Assembly: GCA_002316235.1 (NCBI GenBank)
Contig: DCDD01000069.1
Span: 1-11,458, forward strand
From: Bacteroidales bacterium UBA1064
Lineage (GTDB): Bacteria; Bacteroidota; Bacteroidia; Bacteroidales; Tenuifilaceae
Length of the DNA stretch: 11,458 bases
Reading direction: 5' to 3'
The position numbers and the translations under genes were made by a program. Positions within the stretch are counted from its first letter, which is position 1. Every line of letters starts with the position of its first letter. Under the pieces are notes generated by a model that searched no databases, was not told where the DNA came from, and was given only the letters and a program-made list of their open reading frames with translations. Shown in pieces: positions 1 to 6,394 of the stretch.

Positions 1-5
1 ATTCC

Positions 6-18
6 GCCCCTTCGGGGC
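6..18. repeat. GC-rich hairpin GCCCC-TTC-GGGGC
   Basis: A perfect 5-bp stem (GCCCC/GGGGC) with a 3-nt loop lies at the window edge. It is followed at 23-40 by a second small hairpin (GTCCG/CGGAC, 8-nt loop). Neither has a T-run on either strand, so neither is a good intrinsic terminator. The GCCCC-TTC-GGGGC core resembles interspersed intergenic repeats that I recall from Bacteroidota genomes. Copy number cannot be checked here. Confidence 0.45.
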
Positions 19-33
19 TAAAGTCCGACAGTA

Positions 34-141
34 GGCGGACAAGTCTGAACCCTGAGCAGTTCGACAAATGTTATAGTGAGCCAGCCGAACTACTCACTGC
101 AACACCTGTCGAAGGGTGAATCCGCAAGCAGGAGGACAAGT
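34..141. repeat. MITE/REP-like intergenic element
   Basis: A 21-bp imperfect inverted repeat has arms at 60-80 and 93-113 around a 12-nt loop. Seventeen of 21 positions match and the other four are transitions. In RNA read from the minus strand, three of those four become G-U pairs, so 20 of 21 positions can pair. In plus-strand RNA they are mostly A-C mismatches. The hairpin is bracketed by an 11-bp direct repeat with one mismatch (GGCGGACAAGT at 34-44, GGAGGACAAGT at 131-141), which could be a target-site duplication or part of the repeat unit. There is no coding capacity. The element lies in the 3' region of pheT, so the better-folding strand is the one a pheT transcript would contain. An RNA 3'-end role is an alternative to a mobile origin. 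Confidence 0.5.
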
Positions 142-168
142 TTACCCTTTATCCTTTATCCTTTTTTC
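141..168. repeat. Degenerate heptamer tandem repeat, 4 units
   Basis: Four consecutive 7-bp units in exact phase read TTTACCC, TTTATCC, TTTATCC and TTTTTTC. They end 6 bp before the pheT stop codon. On the pheT-sense strand they form an A/G-rich tail (units of GGATAAA), so they give no U-run for termination. Function unknown. Confidence 0.6.
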
Positions 169-174
169 TAACGG

Positions 175-2634
175 TTACCTCAGCTGCGCACCCAGCTGTT
201 TGGCATAGGCATCAACTAGCCGCTTCATGGTAGCATCAATCTGTTCGTCGGTAAGCGTCCTAGTCTCGTCCTGTAGTATAAAGCTAACGGCATAAGATTT
301 TTTACCCTGTGGCAGGTTGTTGCCCTGGTAAACATCAAAAAGTGTAACCTGCCGCAGCAGCTTACGCTCGGTGGCAAAAGCCAACTTTCTTACCTGTTCG
401 TAGCTAACGCTGTTGTCGAGAAGCAAGGCCAAATCGCGGCGTACCTCAGGATACTTTGGTAACTCGCGAAAGCTTATTTTTGTTTCACCAAGCTTCGTAA
501 GAAGTGCACTCCACTCTATTTCAGCAAAGAAAACTTCTGCCTTAATGTCGAAGCTATCGGCAATGGAGCTGCTTATAAGCCCAAAAGAAGCCACAGGGGC
601 GCTTCCGCTTAAGTAGCTTAAGCCATAGCTAAAAAGATCGCTAGGAGCTTCGGTATGGCTAAGGGTATCGACATCAAGCCCAAAACGTGCAAGCAGAGCG
701 TGAACAAAAGCTTTTAGATGATAAAAGTTAACGGAATTGTGCTTATCCATCCAGTGTTCGGGTTCCATTAAGCCGGTCATCCACATTGCAATTCTGAACG
801 ATTCGCTGTACCGGTCGAGCGGATTGGTAACATCCGCCAAATCGGCATTATACCGATAGCAATTCCCAAATTCAAACAACTTAAGGTTGGGCCTCCTGTA
901 GTTGGTGTTCCGCTGAATGCTCTCCATTCCCCCAAATAGGAGGGTTTGCCGCATCACGTTCAAGTCGCTGCTCAGCGGGTTTAGTATTTCAACCGAGCTA
1001 CGGGCGGGATAGGTAGTCAATTTTTCGTAGTAATCCTTTTTGGTTAGTGAGTTACACATAATTTCGTTGAAACCATTTCCGGTAAGGAAGCCGCAGGCAA
1101 TGCTCTGCATGGTAAAGTTATCGGGCTTTTTGGAGAAATTCAGAGTGCTGCTGACCTTTTCGGGAATTTCCACATTATCGTACCCGAAAATTCTGAGAAT
1201 TTCCTCCACAACATCGGCCTCCCTGGTAACATCAACCCTATAGGTAGGCACGGCCAACACCCAGTGGTAATCGTTTTTTTCGATGACTGAAATTTCAAGA
1301 GAGGTCAGAATCCTTTCAATCTGGTCATTGGGTATCCTCATCCCAATAAGCCGACAGGCACTATCAACGTTGAACTCTACCCTAAAATGATCTAAAGGTT
1401 CGGGATACACGTCAACTATATCGGATGAAATTTGGCCACCAGCTACCTCTCTGATGAGCATGGCGGCACGCTTTAGCGCCCAAATGGTAATGTTGGGGTC
1501 TGTTCCACGTTCGTATCGAAACGAGGCATCGGTGCTAAGTCCGTGTTTGCGGGCTGTTCGCCTTACGTAAACCGGGTTAAAACATGCGCTCTCAATAAAC
1601 ACCCTGGTGGTTTTAGCCGTAATTCCCGAAGACAGCCCACCAAACACACCGGCAATGCACATGGGTTCGGAGCCATTGCAAATCATGAGGTCGTCGGCAG
1701 AAAGTTTACGTTCAACCCCATCGAGGGTGATGAATGGGGTTCCCTCTGCCAGCGTTTGCACCACCACCCTTCCTCCGGTAATGGCATCGGCATCGAACGC
1801 ATGCAGCGGTTGTCCCACCTCGTGGAGCACATAGTTGGTAACATCAACAATGTTGTTGATGGGATTTATGCCTATGGACTTTAGCCTTTTCTGGAGCCAT
1901 TCGGGCGATGGCGCAACAGTAACATTACTTACTGTAATGGCCGAGTAGCGACGGCAGGCCGATGTATTCACCACCTCAACAGGGATAGTCAAACTTTTGC
2001 TATCAATGCTAAAACCAGACACGTCTGGCTTAACAGCCTTAGTATCGGTATTGCTATGAAAAGCCTGGTATGCAGCCAAATCTCGGGCTACACCATAGTG
2101 CGATGCAGCATCAATGCGATTTGGTGTAAGCCCAATTTCGTAAACGTAATCATCGTCGAGCTTAAATAGCTCACGAGCCGGCATCCCAACAGGGGTATCT
2201 CCGGGCAAAACCATTATCCCTTCGTGCGAAGTTCCAAGTCCCAATTCATCCTCGGCACAAATCATCCCCTCGGAGCTAACACCACGTAGCTTCGCCTTTT
2301 TAATGGTAACCTCACCTCCGCTAAAGTAAAGCGTCGTGCCAATGGTTGCCACCAGTACCTTCTGACCTTTTGCCACATTAGGTGCCCCGCAAACTATGCA
2401 AAGGGGCTTTTGTTCTCCAACATCAACTGTTGTAACGCTAAGCTTGTCGGCATCGGGATGCTTATCGCAAGTCAGCACCTCCCCCACCACTACTCCGGCA
2501 AGGCCACCCCTAATAGCTTCTATGCGCTCCATGCTATCTACCTCCAATCCAGTAGAGGTGATTACTTCAGAAACACGCTCCGGTGCCAGATCAGTATCAA
2601 CGTACTGTTTAAGCCAGCTGTAGGAAATTTTCAC
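175..2634 (-). CDS. pheT: Phenylalanyl-tRNA synthetase beta chain
   Basis: Beta subunit of the cytoplasmic alpha2beta2 phenylalanyl-tRNA synthetase, which charges tRNA-Phe. The 819-residue product is the usual length for the long bacterial form. The N-terminus (MKISYSWLKQYV) matches the family's conserved start and fixes the start at a GTG codon (2634-2632). In order come the EMAP-like tRNA-binding OB domain (about residues 40-150, with 'HPDADKL'), the B3/B4 editing region (about 215-390, with 'HGLSTDASFRYERGTDP'), B5 (about 415-485), the catalytic-like core (about 490-710) and the C-terminal FDX-ACB anticodon-binding domain (from about residue 725, with 'LFDVYQG'). pheS is not adjacent in this window, so the gene stands apart from its partner. 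No Shine-Dalgarno sequence precedes the start. It is probably transcribed from the promoter at 2878-2909 through a leader of about 235 nt. The frame is intact. Confidence 0.97.
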   Translation of the reverse strand: MKISYSWLKQYVDTDLAPERVSEVITSTGLEVDSMERIEAIRGGLAGVVVGEVLTCDKHPDADKLSVTTVDVGEQKPLCIVCGAPNVAKGQKVLVATIGTTLYFSGGEVTIKKAKLRGVSSEGMICAEDELGLGTSHEGIMVLPGDTPVGMPARELFKLDDDYVYEIGLTPNRIDAASHYGVARDLAAYQAFHSNTDTKAVKPDVSGFSIDSKSLTIPVEVVNTSACRRYSAITVSNVTVAPSPEWLQKRLKSIGINPINNIVDVTNYVLHEVGQPLHAFDADAITGGRVVVQTLAEGTPFITLDGVERKLSADDLMICNGSEPMCIAGVFGGLSSGITAKTTRVFIESACFNPVYVRRTARKHGLSTDASFRYERGTDPNITIWALKRAAMLIREVAGGQISSDIVDVYPEPLDHFRVEFNVDSACRLIGMRIPNDQIERILTSLEISVIEKNDYHWVLAVPTYRVDVTREADVVEEILRIFGYDNVEIPEKVSSTLNFSKKPDNFTMQSIACGFLTGNGFNEIMCNSLTKKDYYEKLTTYPARSSVEILNPLSSDLNVMRQTLLFGGMESIQRNTNYRRPNLKLFEFGNCYRYNADLADVTNPLDRYSESFRIAMWMTGLMEPEHWMDKHNSVNFYHLKAFVHALLARFGLDVDTLSHTEAPSDLFSYGLSYLSGSAPVASFGLISSSIADSFDIKAEVFFAEIEWSALLTKLGETKISFRELPKYPEVRRDLALLLDNSVSYEQVRKLAFATERKLLRQVTLFDVYQGNNLPQGKKSYAVSFILQDETRTLTDEQIDATMKRLVDAYAKQLGAQLR

Positions 2635-2871
2635 TGTGATATAATTAGTTAAGCACTTGAATTTATGTGATATACATTCAGAATTAAATCAACCTCCTTA
2701 ACTACGGAGGCATCAGTACCATACCATTTTTCTGTTAGCAAAATGGGTTGTCGGCATTTGTCAGCAAAAAAATGGCTACACCGACCCACCAATAACGTTG
2801 CAAATTTTACCAAGGAAGCATTTGCCGGCAAAAGCATTATAAAAAATCCGCCATATCCTGCTAACCCTTTG
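2635..2871 (-). promoter_or_regulatory. Structured 5' leader of pheT
   Basis: This is the stretch between the predicted pheT start site and the GTG. It contains several inverted repeats: TTTGCCGGCAAA (palindrome, 2821-2832), GTCGGCATTT (2750-2759) pairing with AAATG and CCGAC (2770-2774 and 2781-2785, with a 6-nt bulge), and CCTCC/GGAGG (2693-2697 with 2706-2710). A 9-bp direct repeat, TGTGATATA, occurs at 2635-2643 and 2666-2674, 31 nt apart (about three helical turns) and next to the start codon. No intrinsic terminator or Phe-rich leader peptide was found. A 62-codon open frame starting at 2837 runs to 2649 but has no recognisable product. Any regulatory role is inference. Confidence 0.35.
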
Positions 2872-2877
2872 TGGTAG

Positions 2878-2909
2878 CAAAAGTAAGCATTATTGAAAAA
2901 CTCCCCAAA
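2878..2909 (-). promoter_or_regulatory. Predicted pheT promoter (Bacteroidota type)
   Basis: Read on the minus strand, TTTG (2909-2906) is followed after exactly 20 nt by TACTTTTG (2885-2878). This matches the Bacteroidota consensus of TTTG, 19-21 nt, then TAnnTTTG at all fixed positions. The start site would be near 2871. It is the only complete match seen upstream of pheT. Confidence 0.65.
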
Positions 2910-2966
2910 ATGCCATCCCATTCATCAGAAAAAAAATCTACCGGGAAAACTTTATTAGAAATTATA

Positions 2967-2974
2967 TACATTTA
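2967..2974 (+). promoter_or_regulatory. Candidate -7 element for lysC leader transcript
   Basis: TACATTTA matches 7 of 8 positions of TAnnTTTG and would start transcription near 2980, about 30 nt before the leader-peptide ATG. No good TTTG lies about 20 nt upstream, so the call is weak. A 7-bp hairpin (GGAAAAT 2979-2985, ATTTTCC 2994-3000) would sit at the 5' end of the RNA, ending 8 nt before the leader ATG. Confidence 0.3.
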
Positions 2975-3008
2975 CGGCGGAAAATGAAACCGAATTTTCC
3001 ACGTCACC

Positions 3009-3140
3009 ATGAATAAAACGACCCGCAATAGCATAAAAATGAACATGATGCTCCATAAAGGCATGATGCGTAAATCTATGAGCATAAAACGAGTGCCGTT
3101 GCAGGTCTTACTCTCGCATGTAAAGTACACTTTGTGGTAA
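3009..3140 (+). CDS. Met/Lys-rich leader peptide of the lysC-lysA attenuator
   Basis: A 43-codon frame (ATG 3009, TAA 3138-3140) lies wholly upstream of the terminator that precedes lysC. Seven codons are Met (1, 11, 13, 14, 19, 20, 24), with tandem ATG ATG at 13-14 and 19-20. Six are Lys (3, 10, 17, 22, 27, 39), and Thr (three) and Ile (two) also occur. So 18 of 43 residues are Met, Lys, Thr or Ile, which derive wholly or partly from aspartate. The densest part is codons 10-27. Codons 31-34 contain the antiterminator strand (3099-3109) that pairs with the 5' arm of the terminator. This is the layout of a classical leader-peptide attenuator. It is too short and skewed to be an ordinary enzyme, and no homologue is recognised. 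Which amino acid is sensed (Met, Lys or both) is inference. No Shine-Dalgarno sequence is visible before the ATG. Confidence 0.6.
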   Translation: MNKTTRNSIKMNMMLHKGMMRKSMSIKRVPLQVLLSHVKYTLW

Positions 3141-3174
3141 TATACTAAAAACTAAGCGATTAAAAGGCCTGCAA
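3099..3174 (+). promoter_or_regulatory. Antiterminator pairing of the lysC attenuator
   Basis: TTGCAGGTCTT (3099-3109) can pair with AAGGCCTGCAA (3164-3174): ten Watson-Crick pairs and one U-G pair without interruption. The second strand is the entire 5' arm of the terminator, so the two structures exclude each other. The 3099-3109 strand lies just past the Met/Lys-rich codons. A ribosome stalled there would leave it free to pair and permit readthrough. A weak upstream hairpin (GAGT 3091-3094, ACTC 3110-3113) puts the same strand in its loop. Confidence 0.65.
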
Positions 3175-3200
3175 ACAATGCAGGCCTTTTTTTATTTTTT
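3162..3200 (+). terminator. Intrinsic terminator (attenuator) upstream of lysC
   Basis: GGCCTGCA (3166-3173) and TGCAGGCC (3179-3186) form a perfect 8-bp stem with a 5-nt loop. It can be extended by four A-T pairs (3162-3165 with 3187-3190) and is followed by seven T, one A and six more T. It ends about 20 nt before the lysC ATG and downstream of the leader peptide, so it must be passed to express lysC and lysA. Confidence 0.9.
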
Positions 3201-3219
3201 AAATCCTAAAAGCACAGAA

Positions 3220-4578
3220 ATGAAAATACTCAAATTTGGTGGAACATCGGTTGGGGATGCCCAACGAATAAGGAAAGTAGCGCAGCTGCTACCTGAAGCA
3301 GAACCCTGCATCGTGGTGCTATCGGCCATGGCGGGAACCACGAATGCCTTGGTTGAGATAGCTAACCATAGTAGTAGTGGAAATGTTAGCATGGCGATAG
3401 AACAGGCCAAACAGCTCGAAGCAAGATACATGGAAACATCTCACGAGCTTTTCAATTCGCCGGTTTTCAGGAATAGAGGAGAAAAGTTTACTAATGATAT
3501 GTTTGCCGAGCTTTACAGAAAGCTTGGTTGTCCGCCTACAAAAAAAGTTGCGCTTGAAATAGTTGCCCTAGGCGAGCAGCTTTCCACGGGTTTGTTCCAC
3601 CTCTACCTCACAGAAAACAGAATCCGCTCAACCTACCTTCCTGCTTTAGAGTTTATGAGGATTGACAGGGAGAGAGAACCCGACTACTTCTACATTTCCC
3701 AGAGCCTGGAACGATTAATCAAAGCCAATTCCTTTACCCGGGTATTCATTACCGAAGGATTTATCTGTAGGAATGCCAAGGGCCAAACCGATAACCTGGG
3801 TAGAGGTGGAAGCGACTATACCGCCGCAATAATAGGAAATGTAGCGGATTCGGAAGAGGTGCAGATTTGGACAGACATTGATGGGCTTCGTAACAACGAC
3901 CCCCGCCACGTGGTTAACACCAAACCAATTAGGCACCTATCGTACGGAGAAGCTGCCGAGCTGGCCTACTTCGGTGCGAAAATACTACACCCGTCAACCA
4001 TCCAACCCTGCAGCGAAAAGAATATCCCCGTGGTGCTGAAGAATACCCTTCAACCCGACGACCCCGGAACCCTTATCGACTCGGTCTATATACCAAAAGG
4101 AATTAAGGCCATAGCTGCTAAAAAAGGCATAACCGCCATTACCATCCAATCGTCGAGAATGCTGCTGGCATACGGGTTTCTTAGCCATGTATTCGAGGTG
4201 TTCAACCGTTACAAAACTCCTGTTGACATGATTGCCACCTCTGAGGTTTCTATCTCGCTAACCATTGACGATTGCTCCAACCTACAGGGTATTGCTAACG
4301 AGCTGGCAGAATTTTCAACGGTTGAATGTACCTATGACCAAACTATAGTATGCATTGTTGGCGATTTTGGAGCCAACCGCAAGGGCTATGCAGCCCGAAT
4401 CTTCAATGCACTGCACGAAATTCCCATCAGGATGATATCATACGGAGGAAGTAGCAACAGCATTTCGATTCTGGTTGATTCCCAATCAATGACCAGAACC
4501 CTGCAGCTGCTGCAGGAGATTGTTGATACAGATGTAGATGTTAACCTTGAACAGACGGCGAATACAATTTCATACTAG
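3220..4578 (+). CDS. lysC: Aspartate kinase (monofunctional, LysC type)
   Basis: Phosphorylates L-aspartate to 4-aspartyl phosphate, the first step toward lysine/diaminopimelate, threonine and methionine. The 452-residue product has the amino-acid kinase domain first (KFGGTSVG at residues 5-12; GRGGSDYT at 194-201, nucleotide binding; 'FGAKILHP' after it) and a C-terminal regulatory part with two ACT-type modules. 'DMIATSEVSIS' (about 336-346) and 'IRMISYGGSSNS' resemble the lysine-inhibited LysC of enterobacteria, so lysine feedback is likely but not proven. No homoserine dehydrogenase domain is fused. The frame is open from an ATG at 3178, but that codon lies in the loop of the terminator and would add 14 unconserved residues. 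The ATG at 3220 puts KFGGTSVG at the expected place and is preferred. lysA follows 6 nt after the TAG stop. The operon lies behind the attenuator at 3009-3200. Confidence 0.95.
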   Translation: MKILKFGGTSVGDAQRIRKVAQLLPEAEPCIVVLSAMAGTTNALVEIANHSSSGNVSMAIEQAKQLEARYMETSHELFNSPVFRNRGEKFTNDMFAELYRKLGCPPTKKVALEIVALGEQLSTGLFHLYLTENRIRSTYLPALEFMRIDREREPDYFYISQSLERLIKANSFTRVFITEGFICRNAKGQTDNLGRGGSDYTAAIIGNVADSEEVQIWTDIDGLRNNDPRHVVNTKPIRHLSYGEAAELAYFGAKILHPSTIQPCSEKNIPVVLKNTLQPDDPGTLIDSVYIPKGIKAIAAKKGITAITIQSSRMLLAYGFLSHVFEVFNRYKTPVDMIATSEVSISLTIDDCSNLQGIANELAEFSTVECTYDQTIVCIVGDFGANRKGYAARIFNALHEIPIRMISYGGSSNSISILVDSQSMTRTLQLLQEIVDTDVDVNLEQTANTISY

Positions 4579-4584
4579 CACACC

Positions 4585-5745
4585 ATGAAGACACCTTACT
4601 ACCAGTACGACCTGCAGCTTTTAAGACAAACACTCGATGCAGCAACAAGAGAAGCTAACAAATATGGCTACACCCTACACTATGCGGTGAAGGCAAATGC
4701 CAATCCGGTAATACTCAACGAAATATCATCGTACGGACTCGGTGCCGATTGCGTGAGCGGTAATGAGATTTCCGCGGCACTATCGGGTGGGTTTAACCCT
4801 AAAGGCATTGTGTTTGCCGGTGTAGGTAAAACCGATGAGGAAATTGAGCTGGCCATAGCCAGGGGCATATACTGCATACACTGCGAATCGGTTCAGGAGC
4901 TAATGACCATTCAAAAAATTGCAAGCGCCATGCAAACAACCGCCAACGTGGCCCTTAGGGTAAATCCCAACGTTGATGCCCACACCCACAAGCATATCAC
5001 TACCGGAACCATGGCCAATAAGTTTGGGCTTACGGTGGAAGAGGCAAGGCGAATTATAAAAAATTTTGACCGCTACAGCAACCTTAACCTCTTTGGGCTT
5101 CACTTTCATATTGGTTCGCAAATCACCGAAATGAACGTGTTTGAGGAGTTGGCACAAAGAGTAAATGAGCTTCAACACGACTTCTACGCCAATGGTGAGC
5201 CTGCCTACCTCAACCTGGGCGGAGGGTTGGGAATAAACTACCAGAATCCTGATTCAGAGCTTATCCCTCCATTTATGAATTACTTTGATGTTTTTGCACG
5301 GAACCTTAACAGGAACTCCTGGCAAAGCATTCACTTCGAGCTGGGGCGCTCGTTGGTGGGCCAGTGCGGCAAGCTTGTAACCAGGGTTCTCTACACAAAA
5401 AAAATGGGTAGTAAGAATTTTGCCATTGTGGATGCTGGAATGAACGCCCTTATCCGCCCTGCGCTTTACGGCGCCTACCACAGAATAGTGAACACCAGCA
5501 CCAGCAGCTCCAAAATGGAACGCTACGAGGTGGTTGGCCCGTTGTGTGAGTCAACCGATATTCTTGGAACTAACGTTTTGATGCCTGTAACCCAGCGAAA
5601 CGACGTGCTGGAGGTACTTTCGTGCGGCGCCTATGCCGAGGCCATGAGCTCACGCATCAACCTTAGGGATATTCCCGATTACTGCTTTACCAACCAGCTG
5701 CAGGAAAAAACAATTACAAAAACAGGAGCTCCTCTGCAGGGCTGA
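4585..5745 (+). CDS. lysA: Diaminopimelate decarboxylase
   Basis: PLP-dependent fold-type III decarboxylase that converts meso-diaminopimelate to L-lysine, the last step of the pathway. The 386-residue product has an alanine-racemase-like barrel followed by a C-terminal beta domain. Lys36 in 'HYAVKANAN' is the expected Schiff-base lysine. 'GLHFHIGSQI' (His173, His175), the glycine-rich 'GGGLGINY' (phosphate binding) and 'FELGRSLVG' follow. 'GPLCESTDIL' contributes Cys321 from the partner subunit, and Tyr350 in 'CGAYAEAMSS' sits near PLP. The C-terminal tail after 'MSSRINLRD' departs from the common form of this ending, but the catalytic set is complete. The start is the ATG 6 nt after the lysC stop, giving the normal N-terminus, and co-transcription with lysC is likely. 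No convincing terminator follows. A 7-bp inverted repeat (5758-5764, 5797-5803) with a 32-nt loop and no T-run is the only candidate. Confidence 0.95.
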   Translation: MKTPYYQYDLQLLRQTLDAATREANKYGYTLHYAVKANANPVILNEISSYGLGADCVSGNEISAALSGGFNPKGIVFAGVGKTDEEIELAIARGIYCIHCESVQELMTIQKIASAMQTTANVALRVNPNVDAHTHKHITTGTMANKFGLTVEEARRIIKNFDRYSNLNLFGLHFHIGSQITEMNVFEELAQRVNELQHDFYANGEPAYLNLGGGLGINYQNPDSELIPPFMNYFDVFARNLNRNSWQSIHFELGRSLVGQCGKLVTRVLYTKKMGSKNFAIVDAGMNALIRPALYGAYHRIVNTSTSSSKMERYEVVGPLCESTDILGTNVLMPVTQRNDVLEVLSCGAYAEAMSSRINLRDIPDYCFTNQLQEKTITKTGAPLQG

Positions 5746-5953
5746 TATCAACTCAATTAGCTACCGTTGTTGCCTATATTCTCAAAACCCATGTTAGTAG
5801 CTATTCTATAAGGTGAATGTTGCTGTATGTTCAGTAGAATGAACCGATGTGGCATGCCACTGCGTAAGGACTTGATTTGGTGGTTAATATTTTTGAGAAA
5901 ATTCCAAGAAATTTACCTGCTATTATCGTCGACTAACTAAATAGGTTAGCGCC
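5746..5953. other. Intergenic stretch after lysA
   Basis: No coding frame is supported. It holds an inverted repeat (TAGCTAC 5758-5764, GTAGCTA 5797-5803), a perfect 12-bp palindrome GTGGCATGCCAC (5849-5860), a TAnnTTTG-type motif TATTTTTG (5888-5895) without a well-spaced TTTG upstream, and a small hairpin (CTAAC 5933-5937, GTTAG 5945-5949) ending just before the next ATG. The -7-like motif could serve the lipoprotein gene; its start site would be about 50 nt before that ATG. Confidence 0.4.
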
Positions 5954-6256
5954 ATGAGAAAGCCATTGATATTACTTTTTGTGGTTGTTACCTTGAGTTT
6001 GGCATCATGCTACAAAAACAACGCTACATTTACCGTTCAGGTAAACGACTATGCGCCAACCTACACGGTTGCTTACACGGCTCAAAATGGGGTATGATTG
6101 GGCAGCCTTTAAGTTCCGAAAAACTATGAGTTTTTCAACGAGTACTCCTATGGCTGGCAGCTAAACCTCAAGGTTAAGGCGGAAGACAGCATATTTGTAT
6201 ATGTGCAAGAACGAGGGAACCTGAAAGAACCAATTATAAGTGTAAGGATTCACTAG
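5954..6256 (+). pseudogene. Small lipoprotein gene with two compensating frameshifts
   Basis: The ATG at 5954 opens a typical lipoprotein signal peptide: a basic start (MRKP), a hydrophobic core, and lipobox L-A-S-C with Cys19 as the lipidation site. The frame meets a TGA at 6095-6097 after 47 codons. Removing one base from the G-run at 6089-6092 and adding one A to the A-run at 6119-6123 restores a continuous frame of 100 codons to a TAG at 6254-6256. The join reads 'QNGYDWAAFKFRKNYEFF', followed by 'SYGWQLNLKVKAEDSIFVYV'. The downstream part returns to the original frame, so the two shifts cancel. The restored protein would be a small secreted lipoprotein with an alternating beta-strand pattern, resembling short Bacteroidota lipoproteins of unknown role. 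I do not recognise a family. Both breaks are in homopolymers, so sequencing error is as likely as true decay. Confidence 0.6.
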
Positions 6257-6357
6257 AAGTTCATAAAATCCATACCATTCTGAACCAATTAATTCATGTG
6301 AAATTGGATTTGAATTGCATCATTTTCTTAGAAAGGTTTAATTGATCCATGTAGCTG
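6257..6357. other. Intergenic stretch before the carAB leader
   Basis: AT-rich and without a supported coding frame. It contains the hairpin CCAATT (6285-6290) / AATTGG (6302-6307) with an 11-nt loop. An alternative pairing, AAATCC (6266-6271) with GGATTT (6306-6311), would compete with it. There is no T-run after either, so it is a poor terminator for the lipoprotein gene. Confidence 0.35.
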
Positions 6358-6388
6358 TTTACCAGTATTGTAGCAAAATATGAGTTTG
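6358..6388 (+). promoter_or_regulatory. Candidate carAB promoter
   Basis: TTTA (6358-6361, 3 of 4 to TTTG), 19 nt, then TGAGTTTG (6381-6388, 7 of 8 to TAnnTTTG) is the best Bacteroidota-type promoter between lysA and carA. Transcription would start near 6395. Nothing comparable lies between the terminator at 6530-6559 and carA. Confidence 0.45.
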
Positions 6389-6394
6389 CAATTT

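Noticed and set aside
1543..1884. Plus-strand frame of 113 codons inside pheT
   Set aside because: Antisense shadow of a conserved, intact pheT. The same applies to the other frames overlapping pheT, lysC, lysA, carA and carB.
2771..2800. Possible pheT attenuator terminator before a T7 run on the minus strand
   Set aside because: Only a 4-bp stem with one wobble pair precedes the T-run, which is too weak to call.
2649..2921. Minus-strand 90-codon frame just upstream of pheT
   Set aside because: Its first part contains the predicted pheT promoter, so the full frame would not be transcribed. The part starting at 2837 has no recognisable domain. It is kept only as a note in the leader entry.
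3126..3134. TACACTTTG as a lysC promoter element
   Set aside because: The spacing within the motif is one base too long for TAnnTTTG, and the nearest TTG upstream is 24 nt away. Even if used, it would still start transcription before the terminator.
3178..3219. Upstream ATG extending LysC by 14 residues
   Set aside because: The codon lies in the loop of the terminator and the added residues (encoded mainly by the T-run) are not part of the conserved aspartokinase N-terminus.
5758..5803. Inverted repeat after lysA as the operon terminator
   Set aside because: The 7-bp stem has a 32-nt loop and no T-run follows it.
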